The notes under the pieces: model-generated
Told to the model about the DNA's origin: nothing
Database searches by the model: none
Seen by the model: the letters and a program-made list of their open reading frames with translations, nothing else
Made by a program: the position numbers and the translations under genes
Shown here: positions 42,786 to 52,196 of the stretch, piece after piece
Position numbering within the stretch: position 1 is the stretch's first letter
Layout: the number at the start of each line of letters is the position of its first letter
DNA from: Corynebacterium glucuronolyticum DSM 44120
GTDB taxonomy: Bacteria; Actinomycetota; Actinomycetes; Mycobacteriales; Mycobacteriaceae
Reading direction: 5' to 3'
DNA: 64,000 nt
Assembly: GCF_030440595.1 (NCBI RefSeq)
Contig: NZ_CP047452.1
Span: 2,356,001-2,420,000, forward strand

Positions 42786-43628
42786 GTGGAATTCGACTAC
42801 TTACCCCTCATTTCGTGGTACCGGCGTTGCGGCCGGGATCTCCCCTGGCGTGAAGAAGGCACGAGTGCGTGGGCAGTCCTCGTCTCCGAGGTCATGAGCC
42901 AACAGACCCCCGTCTCCCGCGTCATCCCCGCCTGGCGGGAGTGGATGGACAAGTGGCCGACCCCTGCGGATCTCGCCGCCGCGGACACCGCCGACGTGCT
43001 GCGGTCCTGGGGCCGCCTCGGGTACCCGCGGCGCGCGCTGTGGCTCAAACAGGCAGCCGAGAAGATGGAGGGTACCGTACCCCGAAGCGTCGACAAGCTC
43101 CTGGAGCTACCGGGAATCGGGGACTATACGGCAAGGGCCGTGGCGGCGTTCGCGTTCGGTGCGCCCGTGCCCGTGGTGGATGTGAACGTGAGGCGGGTGC
43201 ACTACCGGCTGTTCGACGCCACCTACCTCACCCCACCCGCAAGAAAGGGGGACCTAGCACGGATTACGGCGCCAGAACCGGAGCTTTCCGTGGCGCTCAT
43301 GGAACTCGGGGCGCTCGTGTGCACGGCGACGAACCCCCAATGCGAGTCCTGCCCGCTGGCTGACCAGTGCGCGTGGGTGGCGTCCGACAAGCCGATGCCG
43401 ACGGAAGCCGAACAGGCAGAGAAGAGGAAGCGGGTGCAGAAGTTCGCGGGCACCGACCGGCAGGTGCGTGGCAAGATCATGGCGCTGCTGCGGGATGCCG
43501 ACGAGCCACTTGCCTCCATCGACCATGCGTGGCCCGATGCGGCGCAGCGCTCCCGGGCGCTTTACAGCCTGCTGGAGGATGGTCTGGCGGAGCAGCTTCC
43601 CGACGGCCGGTACTGCCTCCCCCGCTAA
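42786..43628 (+). CDS. mutY: A/G-specific adenine glycosylase
   Basis: 280 residues. Catalytic Glu in VSEVMSQQTPVSRV, helix-hairpin-helix LPGIGDYTARAVAAFAFG, catalytic Asp in VVDVNVRRVH, and the 4Fe-4S ligands C-x6-C-x2-C-x5-C in VCTATNPQCESCPLADQC. Removes A opposite 8-oxoG. Shorter than E. coli MutY (about 350) with a reduced C-terminal domain, as in other actinobacteria. Confidence 0.94.
   Translation: MEFDYLPLISWYRRCGRDLPWREEGTSAWAVLVSEVMSQQTPVSRVIPAWREWMDKWPTPADLAAADTADVLRSWGRLGYPRRALWLKQAAEKMEGTVPRSVDKLLELPGIGDYTARAVAAFAFGAPVPVVDVNVRRVHYRLFDATYLTPPARKGDLARITAPEPELSVALMELGALVCTATNPQCESCPLADQCAWVASDKPMPTEAEQAEKRKRVQKFAGTDRQVRGKIMALLRDADEPLASIDHAWPDAAQRSRALYSLLEDGLAEQLPDGRYCLPR
43087..43098 (+). 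repeat. 12-mer GCGTCGACAAGC, copy 8
   Basis: Inside mutY, read as S-V-D-K-L just before the helix-hairpin-helix. Confidence 0.85.
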
Positions 43629-43704
43629 ACCCCCACCCCTTCACCACGGATATGGGCAACCACCTCGGGGTTTACCGCAGAAACCGGGAGTTTTAGGCAG
43701 ACAA

Positions 43705-43740
43705 AAGGCGGATGGCACGGAGCCACCCGCCTGTTATTTT
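43705..43740 (+). terminator. Terminator of mutY
   Basis: AGGCGG.TGGC pairs with GCCA.CCGCCT, followed by TGTTATTTTT. Confidence 0.85.
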
Positions 43741-43742
43741 TG

Positions 43743-43916
43743 CTATTTCTTCCAGCGACCCCGGTAGTGCATCCCTCCGGGGAGGTTGACGTAGAAGCCT
43801 CCGCGGGAGTTGAAGGTCACCGGCCCAATGCGCTTGGAAAAAGATGCGCCAGAGCCGGAGATGTTAATCCAGCTGTCCTTGCCAGTCTTTTTGCGCTGGC
43901 GGTAATTCAAACCCAT
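43743..43916 (-). CDS. Small DUF4236-type protein
   Basis: 57 residues (MGLNYRQRKKTGKDSWINIS...), basic. The pattern of a basic start, an 'N.S.SG.S.S' strand, and a G-rich beta turn before an R-rich end is that of DUF4236 proteins. Function unknown. It is the first minus-strand gene after mutY and converges on the mutY terminator. Confidence 0.75.
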   Translation of the reverse strand: MGLNYRQRKKTGKDSWINISGSGASFSKRIGPVTFNSRGGFYVNLPGGMHYRGRWKK

Positions 43917-43926
43917 GGCCCGTATT

Positions 43927-44351
43927 TTATCCTGTCACCTCCCAATCGGCTACACCCCCTGGCACGACATGAAACAGGGGTGCGGGGTGGGGTGTGGCGC
44001 GCGCGGAAACTCCGGCGACCGCGCGGCGATCTTCTTGCCCAAGTGTTCCCACTCGTAGTCCAGTTGGCCGGATGTGACCGGGATCTGTGGCACGCCAGCG
44101 GCACCCTGCACCCCAATTTTCGAGGCATCGAAGTTGTAGCCCCGCGCCGTCGCCTCGGCCTGTATGCCAGCGAGAAAACAGCCGATTGAAGCCATCGGAT
44201 CCGGCTGCTGCCGAAACCTCGTCAGCTGCGGGTGATTGCGGTAGCCCGTCGTCTTGCCTGCCAGCACCTTCTGGGCGAGCAGCGCTTCCCGCCAGCAGGC
44301 AACAAGCCCTTGGCGGTCGAGGTGGCTGGCGTGGAGGGACCATAAACGCAT
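43927..44351 (-). pseudogene. Pyrimidine-dimer DNA glycosylase (T4 endonuclease V-like), C-terminal frameshift
   Basis: From ATG 44351 the protein MRLWSLHASHLDRQGLVACW... matches the PF03013-type family: KTTGYRNHPQLTRFRQQPDP, YEWEHLGKKIAARSPEF. In the starting frame it ends abnormally (PCFMSCQGV, stop at 43950). The neighbouring frame supplies the expected C terminus PLFHVVPGGVADWEVTG with its stop at 43927. The switch falls in a C-rich tract (CACCCCACCCCGCACCCC, about 43975-43995). It would repair UV photoproducts. Either it is a damaged gene, a sequencing slip or a phase-variable tract. Confidence 0.8.
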
Positions 44352-44381
44352 ACCCCCACCCTACCCGTAGGATTGCTGGCT

Positions 44382-45497
44382 CTACCAGGAAAGTTCCTGC
44401 AGTTTTTGCGTCGCCCACGCGAACCCGATGCGTTCCTGCTCGATGCGCAAGCAGGAACCCTCGGCCCGCTCGCGGAGCAGGGCGAGTGTCGCCTGTTCGT
44501 CTGCGTGTAGCAGCTCTTCGGAGACGGCCGTTGTCTGCGTTTCCTCTACGGCAAAGGGGAGATGACTTAGCGTGGTGTCGAGATCCATGAGTACAGATCG
44601 CACCTGGGGCAGGCGGGAGCGCACGCGGGTGAGCATGGCAAACCCGGCGGTATCCAGGTCACTCCAATACCAAACCGGTACGTTTGCACCGATGAAGCCG
44701 ATTCGTTCGGAAACCGAGAAGCCGCCACCGTATACAGCGAGGGTCTCTGGCAACTGCGGCAGTGCAATAAAGGTGGTGTAATTCTCCACAATCACAACCT
44801 GTGCAAAACCGACTGGTACACCAGAAAGTGCCGCGGCCTCGGCACTGACGTGATCGAGCCCGCCGATTACCGGCACCTCCGGATCGAGGCTCCGCAGCTC
44901 CACCATGACGGGCTTCGGTTTGAATACCGGTTCGCCGACTAACGCGCGCACGAGTCCTCCGTGGTTTTCCAACCATTTGGTATCCACCCCCATGATGGGA
45001 AGTTCACGCTGGTAGTAGGCTGACGCGTTGTGGGTGTGTAGCCAGCGGGTAACGGCGACGAATTGGTCGACAGTCACATCGCTCCACGTTTCCCACGCCG
45101 TGGCTTTGCGGGCCAGCACCTCGCGCACCGTAGTGCTGGGAATCTCCTCCCCTAAATCTGCGACAAGGAGCTCCAGCACCCTGACGAGGTGCTCCCACTG
45201 GTGTGTGGTGCCGGCTAGGCGTGCTGCCATCTCCGGTGAATCGATGACAAGGCGGGTGGGCACCGAGTACACGCCGTACACTCCCAGTCGCTTGTCCGCG
45301 TATTCCACCGGTGCCCAGTGACTCGCCCACTCCCCTTTCCACCGGCGGAATGCCTCTCCGCCGTCTTTGTCAACGTCGCGGGCTGTCGGTGGTTGGAGGT
45401 TTATTGCAAGTGGTGAAAAGTTACCAGCCAGCCAATCGGTGCTGTTATTCCGATAGAAGGTTGCTGCGCGTTTCTCTACATCCTTAGTCGTCCGCAT
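44382..45497 (-). CDS. jetD: Wadjet nuclease subunit JetD / MksG
   Basis: 371 residues. N-terminal DUF3322 domain (about 1-180) and C-terminal DUF2220 Toprim domain. Toprim glutamate in VVIVENYTTFIAL (about 253-265), and the DxD of YWSDLDTAGFAML (about 298-310). In Wadjet systems JetD cleaves circular plasmid DNA extruded by the JetABC motor (established). Last gene of the operon, overlapping jetC by 14 bp. Confidence 0.93.
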   Translation of the reverse strand: MRTTKDVEKRAATFYRNNSTDWLAGNFSPLAINLQPPTARDVDKDGGEAFRRWKGEWASHWAPVEYADKRLGVYGVYSVPTRLVIDSPEMAARLAGTTHQWEHLVRVLELLVADLGEEIPSTTVREVLARKATAWETWSDVTVDQFVAVTRWLHTHNASAYYQRELPIMGVDTKWLENHGGLVRALVGEPVFKPKPVMVELRSLDPEVPVIGGLDHVSAEAAALSGVPVGFAQVVIVENYTTFIALPQLPETLAVYGGGFSVSERIGFIGANVPVWYWSDLDTAGFAMLTRVRSRLPQVRSVLMDLDTTLSHLPFAVEETQTTAVSEELLHADEQATLALLRERAEGSCLRIEQERIGFAWATQKLQELSW

Positions 45498-48400
45498 ACG
45501 TCTCAGCTTCCTCGATGGTGAGGGCAGCCGTCTGGGAGTGCTTCCGGTCCGGGCACTCCACCATAAGCACGCCGCCGATATAGTCCTCCACCGGTTGCAG
45601 GAGCTTTTCCGGTGTGGCGAGAATCATGTGGAAACCAAAGCGATCAAAGACCTCCATGGAGGTACGGGTGAATTCCGCGTCGGCGCGGTCGAAGGCCTCG
45701 TCAAGAATAATCGTGCCGTAGTGGGGATAGACATCCTCGCCGATGACCACGCGGGATTTCCTCGCTTTCGCCGGTGGTTCCCCCATACCCGTGAGCCGGA
45801 AACGGAGTGCCGCCGCCAAGCAGAAACTGGAAAGCTTCTGCGCCTGTCCACCGGAGAGTCCCTCGGCGGAGTCGTAGACGGCACCGCGATTGCCGTCGGC
45901 ATCCACCTCCACTCCGTAAAACGCAACGTGCCAGCGCGTATCTAGGCGAAGTTTACGCTGCCTGGCGGTTGTCGTATCGCTTTCTACGAGATCCTCGATG
46001 ACCGCAGATAACCGCTCGAAGCGCTGTTCTGCAGCACCTTCGTCGTTTTCAAGAGTGCCGTCGACTGCTGCGGCGAGTTTGCGGGCAAAGTCCCTCGCTT
46101 CCGCAGGTTGGGACTCACGGACTTCAATCTGCAGTGTGCGACCGGGGTAGAAATCCACAAGGGTCAGCGACTCGTTCAGCCGGTCGATTTCTTTCCGGAT
46201 GGAGCTCGCCGCCGTGGCGATCTCTCGACGTAACCGCCCCAGATGGGTGTTCGTCTGGTCAAAAAGAAGCTCGCGGAAATTAGATTCAAACCGGGGAAGA
46301 TCGTCATCCTCCAACCGTTGCAGCTCTGCGAGAAAATCACCCAGCGCCTCAACTTCCGGGGTGAGATCACCCTGACGCTCAGGCCAGGCATCAAGGTAAC
46401 GGTTCATTGCAAGCTTGATCGAGTTGTGGAGGTTGGAGCACTGCCCCTCTGCGGCGGACTTGTCTGCCCGTATTTTCCTCTCCACCTCAATCGTTGCGGC
46501 ATCGATATTGGACGCGTTGATGGCACGAGCGTACGCCTTCATCCGACCGGCGATCCGTCTTTCGACATCCGGTGGAAGTGGCTCGGCACCCGCGAGCTGA
46601 CTTGTCAGCCGCTCGATTGTAGCCGTTGCCTCCGATACGCGATCCCGGGCAACACCGATCCGCTGTTGCAGGTTGGCCTTCTCTGTCTCCTGGAGGTTCG
46701 TCAAACCAAGCGCGGTCCGCAGCTCTGCTTGTAGTCCGGCGAGCCGATCGTTGTTGTCTACCAGGGCATCGAGGTCTTTTTGCGCCTCGTCCAGCAAGTT
46801 TTGGGCTCCAGAAACGTCGATTTGCGCAAATTTTTCTGTCTCCAGCGCCCGCCTGGCGCTGACGATGCGGGCCGCATCGGCTTTTGCCTTGGATTCGAAC
46901 TGTTTTTGTTCCTCCGCCACGGCGTTCAGTTCGTTTTTCCGCTGGCGCTGTTGGGCGGTGAGCACGTCGATGCGGGCATCTGAGTTTTCGAACAGTACCC
47001 ACCGGGAACGGTCGTCGATACGGGAGCGATCATCTTTGACGTGGCGGCTACCGTCGCGAAGCTGCCCGGCTTTGGTGACTGCGCGCCGGTGGGAGCAAAA
47101 CTCCTCGATCGATTCCGCGCGAACGTGATCAAAGCAGGTGGATAGCTGGTGCTGGATCCAGCCTTCATAGCGTCCATGCTCAACGACGATGGTGGCGGCT
47201 AGACTCCGCGCGGAAATAGCTTGCGGCCGCAGGGATGCCAGCTTCGCATCAATGTCCTGGTAGGTGAGCTTTGTGCCGAGATGCGTGGCGTCCACAGCGG
47301 CTGCGACCTGGGGATAAAACTCGTCGGGGACGAGGAGCATCCTGGCAAACCCTCCCATGACCCGTTCGGCTGCGGGCTGCCACTGCGCAAAAGCTGGGGC
47401 GATATGAATGAGGTCAGCGACAAACGGCAAGGATCCTCGGGCAATTCCTGTGATCTCGCAGATGCGTTCTCGGGCGCGAAGAAGCCGAGGATCCATGTTG
47501 GACCGGAACTTCTCCGCCATTCTGATATCTTTTTCCCCCTGGTCGATTGCCTGTTTGAGGGTACTGAGGCGGGAGTAGATATCGGTGCGGGTGTCCCCGT
47601 AGGTCTGTTGCCTTGCTTCAATGTCCGCAATCTCTTCTTCCAGCTGTACGCGGAGGTTAATGAAGTCTTCTTGGCTGGCGGGTTGGAACGGAGTCAGTTC
47701 CGACAGAACGGTAAAGAACTTCTTCGCTTCATTTTCGACGCGAGCGCACTCATCGCGGAGCTTGTCACGGCGGTGTTCTGCGGCCGTAATTCCGTCGTCT
47801 TTTTCTCCCCTGATCGCGACGTGGAGGTTCGTCACCCTCTCGGCCAGCTCCGCCGCTTTTTCCTGCACGGTTTCGAGGCTTGCCTGGGCATCGTCGAGTT
47901 CCCCCTGGTTCGTACGCAGATCCGACCGGGCGAAGCCGAGCCGCTGGGTGTTGGCGTATACGGGGACGGCATCCAGATCCATCGTGTAGTCACGAATCGT
48001 TTTCGTGAGCTCCGCGTGTTTATCTGCGCTGTCTCGGATGGGGCGGAGCTTGTTTATCTGGTTGCGGGCTGTCACCACCGTTGCATGCGCCGTCTTTAGC
48101 TCCGTGAAGTTCTCGGCAGCATCGTCAGCGATCTTGAATGTCGCGGGCTCCGGCAGCATGAAGTCCCGCATGAGCTGGTTCAAATCGCCCAGGGTCTTTG
48201 CGGATTGTGTGCGTTGCAACAGCTCGATGGCCTTTTCATCCGCGATCCCCAAGCGTTTGCGCAACGCTGCAGAAAAGGGTGACAGGTTGCGATTGATGGC
48301 GATGAGGTCCGGGAACTGTTTCTTGGCATCGGCTTGCCCGGCGCTGTGTTTGCCAAGCTCCTCGCAGTCGACGAGACTCACCTTGCCGGGGAGAAGCAGA

Positions 48401-48840
48401 AAGAGGTTTTTCACCTCCGACTGCGTCGTCGTATTGGCGGTCAGACACATGATGCGAAGTGCAGTGATCTCCCCGCCGTCGTCGTCACTGAAGTGGAGAC
48501 CTACCCCACTCCACATCGGTCCGGGGCGCAGGAAGGATCGGGTAACATCATCAAGATCCGCGTCGTGTTCCTTTTGCCACGCACCACGGCAGTAGGTGAC
48601 CAGATCTCGGCCGGATTTCTTCCCGGATTCGGTTGCTGCGGCGTTAAAACGGTGACGTCCGGGGGAACCCAGGATGGTCGAAACCGCGTCGATAAGCGTG
48701 GACTTGCCCGACCCAGAGGGGCCGAAGATGAGGAACCCGGCGCGCGCGACGTCGACCGTGTGGAGACCGTTGAATGTACCCCAGTTGTACACCTGCAGGG
48801 TGGTGAGGCGGTACTGGCCTGGGGCGATGGTGCTAGTCAT
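45484..48840 (-). CDS. jetC: Wadjet SMC-like ATPase JetC / MksB
   Basis: 1118 residues. Walker A GPSGSGKSTLIDAVST (about 34-49), a long coiled coil in two arms (about 240-480 and 640-900) around a hinge, signature LSGGQAQKLSSFCLA, and Walker B TIILDEAFDRADAEF. MukB/MksB-type condensin that extrudes DNA loops. ATG 48840 overlaps jetB by 8 bp. Confidence 0.94.
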   Translation of the reverse strand: MTSTIAPGQYRLTTLQVYNWGTFNGLHTVDVARAGFLIFGPSGSGKSTLIDAVSTILGSPGRHRFNAAATESGKKSGRDLVTYCRGAWQKEHDADLDDVTRSFLRPGPMWSGVGLHFSDDDGGEITALRIMCLTANTTTQSEVKNLFLLLPGKVSLVDCEELGKHSAGQADAKKQFPDLIAINRNLSPFSAALRKRLGIADEKAIELLQRTQSAKTLGDLNQLMRDFMLPEPATFKIADDAAENFTELKTAHATVVTARNQINKLRPIRDSADKHAELTKTIRDYTMDLDAVPVYANTQRLGFARSDLRTNQGELDDAQASLETVQEKAAELAERVTNLHVAIRGEKDDGITAAEHRRDKLRDECARVENEAKKFFTVLSELTPFQPASQEDFINLRVQLEEEIADIEARQQTYGDTRTDIYSRLSTLKQAIDQGEKDIRMAEKFRSNMDPRLLRARERICEITGIARGSLPFVADLIHIAPAFAQWQPAAERVMGGFARMLLVPDEFYPQVAAAVDATHLGTKLTYQDIDAKLASLRPQAISARSLAATIVVEHGRYEGWIQHQLSTCFDHVRAESIEEFCSHRRAVTKAGQLRDGSRHVKDDRSRIDDRSRWVLFENSDARIDVLTAQQRQRKNELNAVAEEQKQFESKAKADAARIVSARRALETEKFAQIDVSGAQNLLDEAQKDLDALVDNNDRLAGLQAELRTALGLTNLQETEKANLQQRIGVARDRVSEATATIERLTSQLAGAEPLPPDVERRIAGRMKAYARAINASNIDAATIEVERKIRADKSAAEGQCSNLHNSIKLAMNRYLDAWPERQGDLTPEVEALGDFLAELQRLEDDDLPRFESNFRELLFDQTNTHLGRLRREIATAASSIRKEIDRLNESLTLVDFYPGRTLQIEVRESQPAEARDFARKLAAAVDGTLENDEGAAEQRFERLSAVIEDLVESDTTTARQRKLRLDTRWHVAFYGVEVDADGNRGAVYDSAEGLSGGQAQKLSSFCLAAALRFRLTGMGEPPAKARKSRVVIGEDVYPHYGTIILDEAFDRADAEFTRTSMEVFDRFGFHMILATPEKLLQPVEDYIGGVLMVECPDRKHSQTAALTIEEAETYADD

Positions 48841-49435
48841 GGGAATCCTCCAGAAGGTGGGTAAAGCTTGCGGTCACGGCCTTAATCTCGTCGCTGGAAA
48901 ATGCCACGCGCAGGACGTGGGACACTTCCCAGCGCCCGGGTGTTGATGTCTCAGTGACAACTCTCGCCTTTGCTAGGGAGTTCCATGCCGTGTCGAAATG
49001 CTTCTCCTGCTTCGTGTGGTCAGTTCCCTGCGCCGTCTGGTAGGGGGCGGTGGCTTCGAAGACCTCCTGTTTTTCCACAATCGTGCGCTCATTTGGGTTC
49101 GATTTTGCCAGCTGCCGGCGCAAGTGCAGGATGATGACCGTCTCTACGAAGGTCAACGGCTTTGCGCGCAGGAGCGTGCGGGCACCGTCGACCTCTGTAT
49201 CCCATACCTTGGTGTAGGCGACTCCCGCCGTTTCATCGACGACGAGGGTCAGGAAGAGGTTATCGAGCTGCTGCGAAAGCAGCGTGCGTGACTCGACGAT
49301 CACGCGGAAGTCCTCTCGGTCTGCTGGGGTTGTGGTGGTGATAAACGGTCCCTTGATCAGCTTGACGAGAGCTTTTCTCTGGCTGAGGGTGAGCGTTCCT
49401 GTGTCTGTTTCCGTCAGGTGAATCTGCTCATCCAT
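48833..49435 (-). CDS. jetB: Wadjet subunit JetB / MksE (DUF4194)
   Basis: 200 residues. DUF4194 winged-helix protein (LSQRKALVKLIKGPFITTTT, VETVIILHLRRQLAKSNPNE). ATG 49435 follows GGAGGT by 5 nt and overlaps the jetA stop by 8 bp, so all four subunits are translationally coupled. Bridges the kleisin and the ATPase heads. Confidence 0.92.
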   Translation of the reverse strand: MDEQIHLTETDTGTLTLSQRKALVKLIKGPFITTTTPADREDFRVIVESRTLLSQQLDNLFLTLVVDETAGVAYTKVWDTEVDGARTLLRAKPLTFVETVIILHLRRQLAKSNPNERTIVEKQEVFEATAPYQTAQGTDHTKQEKHFDTAWNSLAKARVVTETSTPGRWEVSHVLRVAFSSDEIKAVTASFTHLLEDSHD

Positions 49436-50933
49436 GGTTACCTCCAAAGATCCGCGAGTGATATGTCTCCGGCACACATTCGGTGAAAACGCACCGATTT
49501 ACGCGTGCTTGTCTCTTCTTCCCGGTTGCCGATGTCCACCGAAGGAGTTCGCTGCCATCGGCGCGCTGCCCATGACGGGCACCCAGCTTGATTAAACCGA
49601 CGACGCTGGCGAGCCCCTGCGTGGCGGGGAATTCGGTCAGCACATCAGCGATCGTGGCCTGGCCTCGGCGTGTGACAAGCGCGTTGATGTTGCCAGACAA
49701 CTCCTGCCAGTCGATTTCTGTTTCTCGGATGCGCCGCTGCAGCGCCTCGAGGTCAATGGTTCCGGCCTCCGCTTCAACAAGGTCACTTTCGATGCGGTAA
49801 TCGGATGGATCGTAGAGGTTCCAGGAGGCAATGGACTGCGGTAGCCGGGTGGTCAGCTCGAGCTCCTCACCGATCTTTGCGTTGGAGGCGATTCCCGCCT
49901 TCCCAACTCTCATTGCGAGCCGTCCTGCCTCGTTGATGGAGGTGATGAGCGCCTGCTGGGATTCCGCTTCGCGTGACTGCACAAACCTACGCAGCGACCG
50001 GGAAAGCCCCGTCATGGAGTCATGCACCTGGCCGGAGGATTCGTCGAGGATGCGCATGAGACTGCGCAGTTCGTCGCGTTCTTCAACGGAGAGTTTTTGC
50101 ATAAATGGGCGTTCCATGACGGAATCGATGACCGCGTCGATCCGTGCGGAGCGTTCGTTATTGAGAAACACCTCGTAGAACCCTCTAAAGGCCCGCCCGG
50201 CTTCGGATTCCTGGATGAGATCAACTCCTCGGAAGACGTTGTCTAGCACTTCTCCGGCGTTGAGCGTCGATTCCACGATTGATTCGCGCAGGCTGCTGTC
50301 TACTTTTTCCACATCCGTGCGCATGCGCGCAAAGTCTGTGGGCAGCACCCGCGCGAGTGACAGCACCTCGCGGGCTTTTTCCACGGCCCGGTCGTCGTCG
50401 ACGACGCTGATACCCCGTTCACGGATAGTGTCGATCCGTTCTTGGAGCTGATCACGCTGTGCTTCCAGCCGGGTGATTGCCGCCTGCTCATCCGGGTCGG
50501 TGTCTGCTGCCAGATCGCTGAGCCCCGTGTATACGGTTCCTAGCCGGGAGCCTGTGACCACGCGCTGTGGTTCCACAATTTCGGCGATGTAGTCGAGTGC
50601 TACGTGCGCGTCTGAGGAGAGTTCGTAAAATTCTTCTGTTTCACCTTGGGGGCTGCGCCGAACGAGGTAGCCGGCTTTCACCCAGTCCCCCACGTAGGCC
50701 ACCGCGGACTTGGGAAGTGGGAGGCCGGTGGATTCGCGGATATCGACAAGCAGCGGGTCGACGGCGAGGAAAAGTTCTGTTCCCGTCAGCGTGCGGTTGT
50801 CTCCGCGGAAGACTTCTGCGAGCACCGCCAGTATCACCGGCGCGTTTGTGGCCGCGAGCAGCGACCAAGCGGGGGATTCTTCCCGCACCCGCACCAGTCT
50901 CAGTGCGTCTGCCACAGCCAACATCCGACTCAT
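49428..50933 (-). CDS. jetA: Wadjet kleisin subunit JetA / MksF (DUF3375)
   Basis: 501 residues. DUF3375 start (LAVADALRLVRVREESPAWSLLAATNAPVILAVL), central helices (RLEAQRDQLQERIDTIRERG), and a C-terminal winged-helix region (ATIADVLTEFPATQGLASVV). TAAGTT lies 7 nt before the ATG, indicating leaderless transcription of the jetABCD operon. The 77 bp upstream separate it from a truncated methyltransferase gene. Confidence 0.92.
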   Translation of the reverse strand: MSRMLAVADALRLVRVREESPAWSLLAATNAPVILAVLAEVFRGDNRTLTGTELFLAVDPLLVDIRESTGLPLPKSAVAYVGDWVKAGYLVRRSPQGETEEFYELSSDAHVALDYIAEIVEPQRVVTGSRLGTVYTGLSDLAADTDPDEQAAITRLEAQRDQLQERIDTIRERGISVVDDDRAVEKAREVLSLARVLPTDFARMRTDVEKVDSSLRESIVESTLNAGEVLDNVFRGVDLIQESEAGRAFRGFYEVFLNNERSARIDAVIDSVMERPFMQKLSVEERDELRSLMRILDESSGQVHDSMTGLSRSLRRFVQSREAESQQALITSINEAGRLAMRVGKAGIASNAKIGEELELTTRLPQSIASWNLYDPSDYRIESDLVEAEAGTIDLEALQRRIRETEIDWQELSGNINALVTRRGQATIADVLTEFPATQGLASVVGLIKLGARHGQRADGSELLRWTSATGKKRQARVNRCVFTECVPETYHSRIFGGNHG

Positions 50934-51010
50934 GCCTTACAACTTAGCAAGGCCATGCCACATCCACCGCAAACAAGTTAGAACAACCGTACGGGGCGTG
51001 AGAATAGCCC

Positions 51011-51885
51011 CTAGGAGACTATCTTGGCGTGGCGTGTCAGAAGTTCTGAGAGAATGAATTGTTCCCTTTCATCGTGTTCTAGGCCATCCAGTGCAAAGCT
51101 GTAACATTGCGCCACTGCACTGTCGAGTTCGGAATGTGCCCCGAAGAGCTCCGGGTACATCCATTCATCATCCGGGTCGTACATGTCCGCAAGCGTCACG
51201 TCTTTGTAATTCCCACGCGCGTTCAGAACCCGCTGTGCTGCCTCCTCCACGTCTTTTCGTTGCTTATCCGTAACCCCGGGGAAGACAAAGTTGTTGTAGA
51301 CAACTCCTGCGGAATAGCGGTAATCGCTTTTCAGCCGCCCCGCAACTGCTCTCATCCACACGTTATGAATCTCAGAATGGAGAACCCCAAAGAGGAACAA
51401 CGACGCGTTCGGGATAAGGAAAACCAAATCCGATGCGAAGGTTTCAGGCTCAATCATCCCCAGAGGAATGTACCTCCTCCGTTCCGATGAGACTTTGGGA
51501 ACCACAATTGATTTTCCATCCGGCATATTTTCAACGTGGAACCGTTGAGGTTTACCTGCGAGTCTGACAGTCTGTGTACTCGAACTCTGCAATCTAAAGT
51601 CATGCACTGCCTTGACTCGTTCCGCGATAAATGGGTGAGCTTCTAACTCAGCAGGGGACATATCCCCTGTCCACAGAACCCGTCTGTGATACCCGTGAAG
51701 GAATTCATTGCAGCCAATCCACGGGTGGAAGTACTGCCTGGCCTCTGGATCGCGGGAGAGGAACTCACGGAACTGATCATCAGTGAAAAGGTAATTGCCA
51801 CCGTCGATCGGCTTATTTCCAATTCCCATTCTCGGCACATCACAGATGGGCGTGCTGCGATCCACGAGATCAAGACCGCTAGCCA
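51011..51885 (-). pseudogene. 3' fragment of an MmeI-like DNA methyltransferase/nuclease
   Basis: About 290 codons ending at a normal stop. The sequence DRSTPICDVPRMGIGNKPIDGGNY..FLSRDPEARQYFHPWIGCNEF is the start of the target-recognition half of MmeI/YeeA-type class I methyltransferases. The rest (FRLQSSSTQTVR, SSERRRYIPLGMIEPETFAS, YSAGVVYNNFVFP) follows that family to its C terminus. The N-terminal nuclease part is at 61690-62873 on the same strand; the catalytic methyltransferase core (motif I and NPPY) is missing. Probably the same gene split by the 9.8-kb insert. Confidence 0.82.
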
Positions 51886-52153
51886 AAACCAAGATGACTA
51901 CCTACACCGCTTCACCAAACTAGAAGCCGAATACCAGCAAACCCTAGCCGACAGGCAGCAAACCCACGAGCAGATCAGAACCAAAGACGCCCGTCGAGCC
52001 ACAATCATCGCCGTCTACCGACAGCTAGCCGACCAGCCGATCAAACACTTTCAGCCGTCCCAGTGGACCGCACTCATCGACCACGCCGTGGTTGATGAGG
52101 GTGAGATCCGGTTCGTATTCAGAACCGGCGCAGAAATTATTGTCGAACTATGA
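51878..52153 (+). pseudogene. C-terminal remnant of a large serine recombinase
   Basis: In the frame ending at TGA 52153 the about 90 residues YLHRFTKLEAEYQQTLADRQQ...RRATIIAVYRQLADQPIKHFQPSQWTALIDHAVV...IRFVFRTGAEIIVEL match the coiled-coil and final beta hairpin of large serine recombinases. Catalytic and zinc-ribbon domains are absent. It begins where the methyltransferase fragment ends, marking one edge of the insert. Confidence 0.7.
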
Positions 52154-52196
52154 CTTGAGCATGGTCGAATTTGTCCAAGGCCAGATGCCTAAAAAT

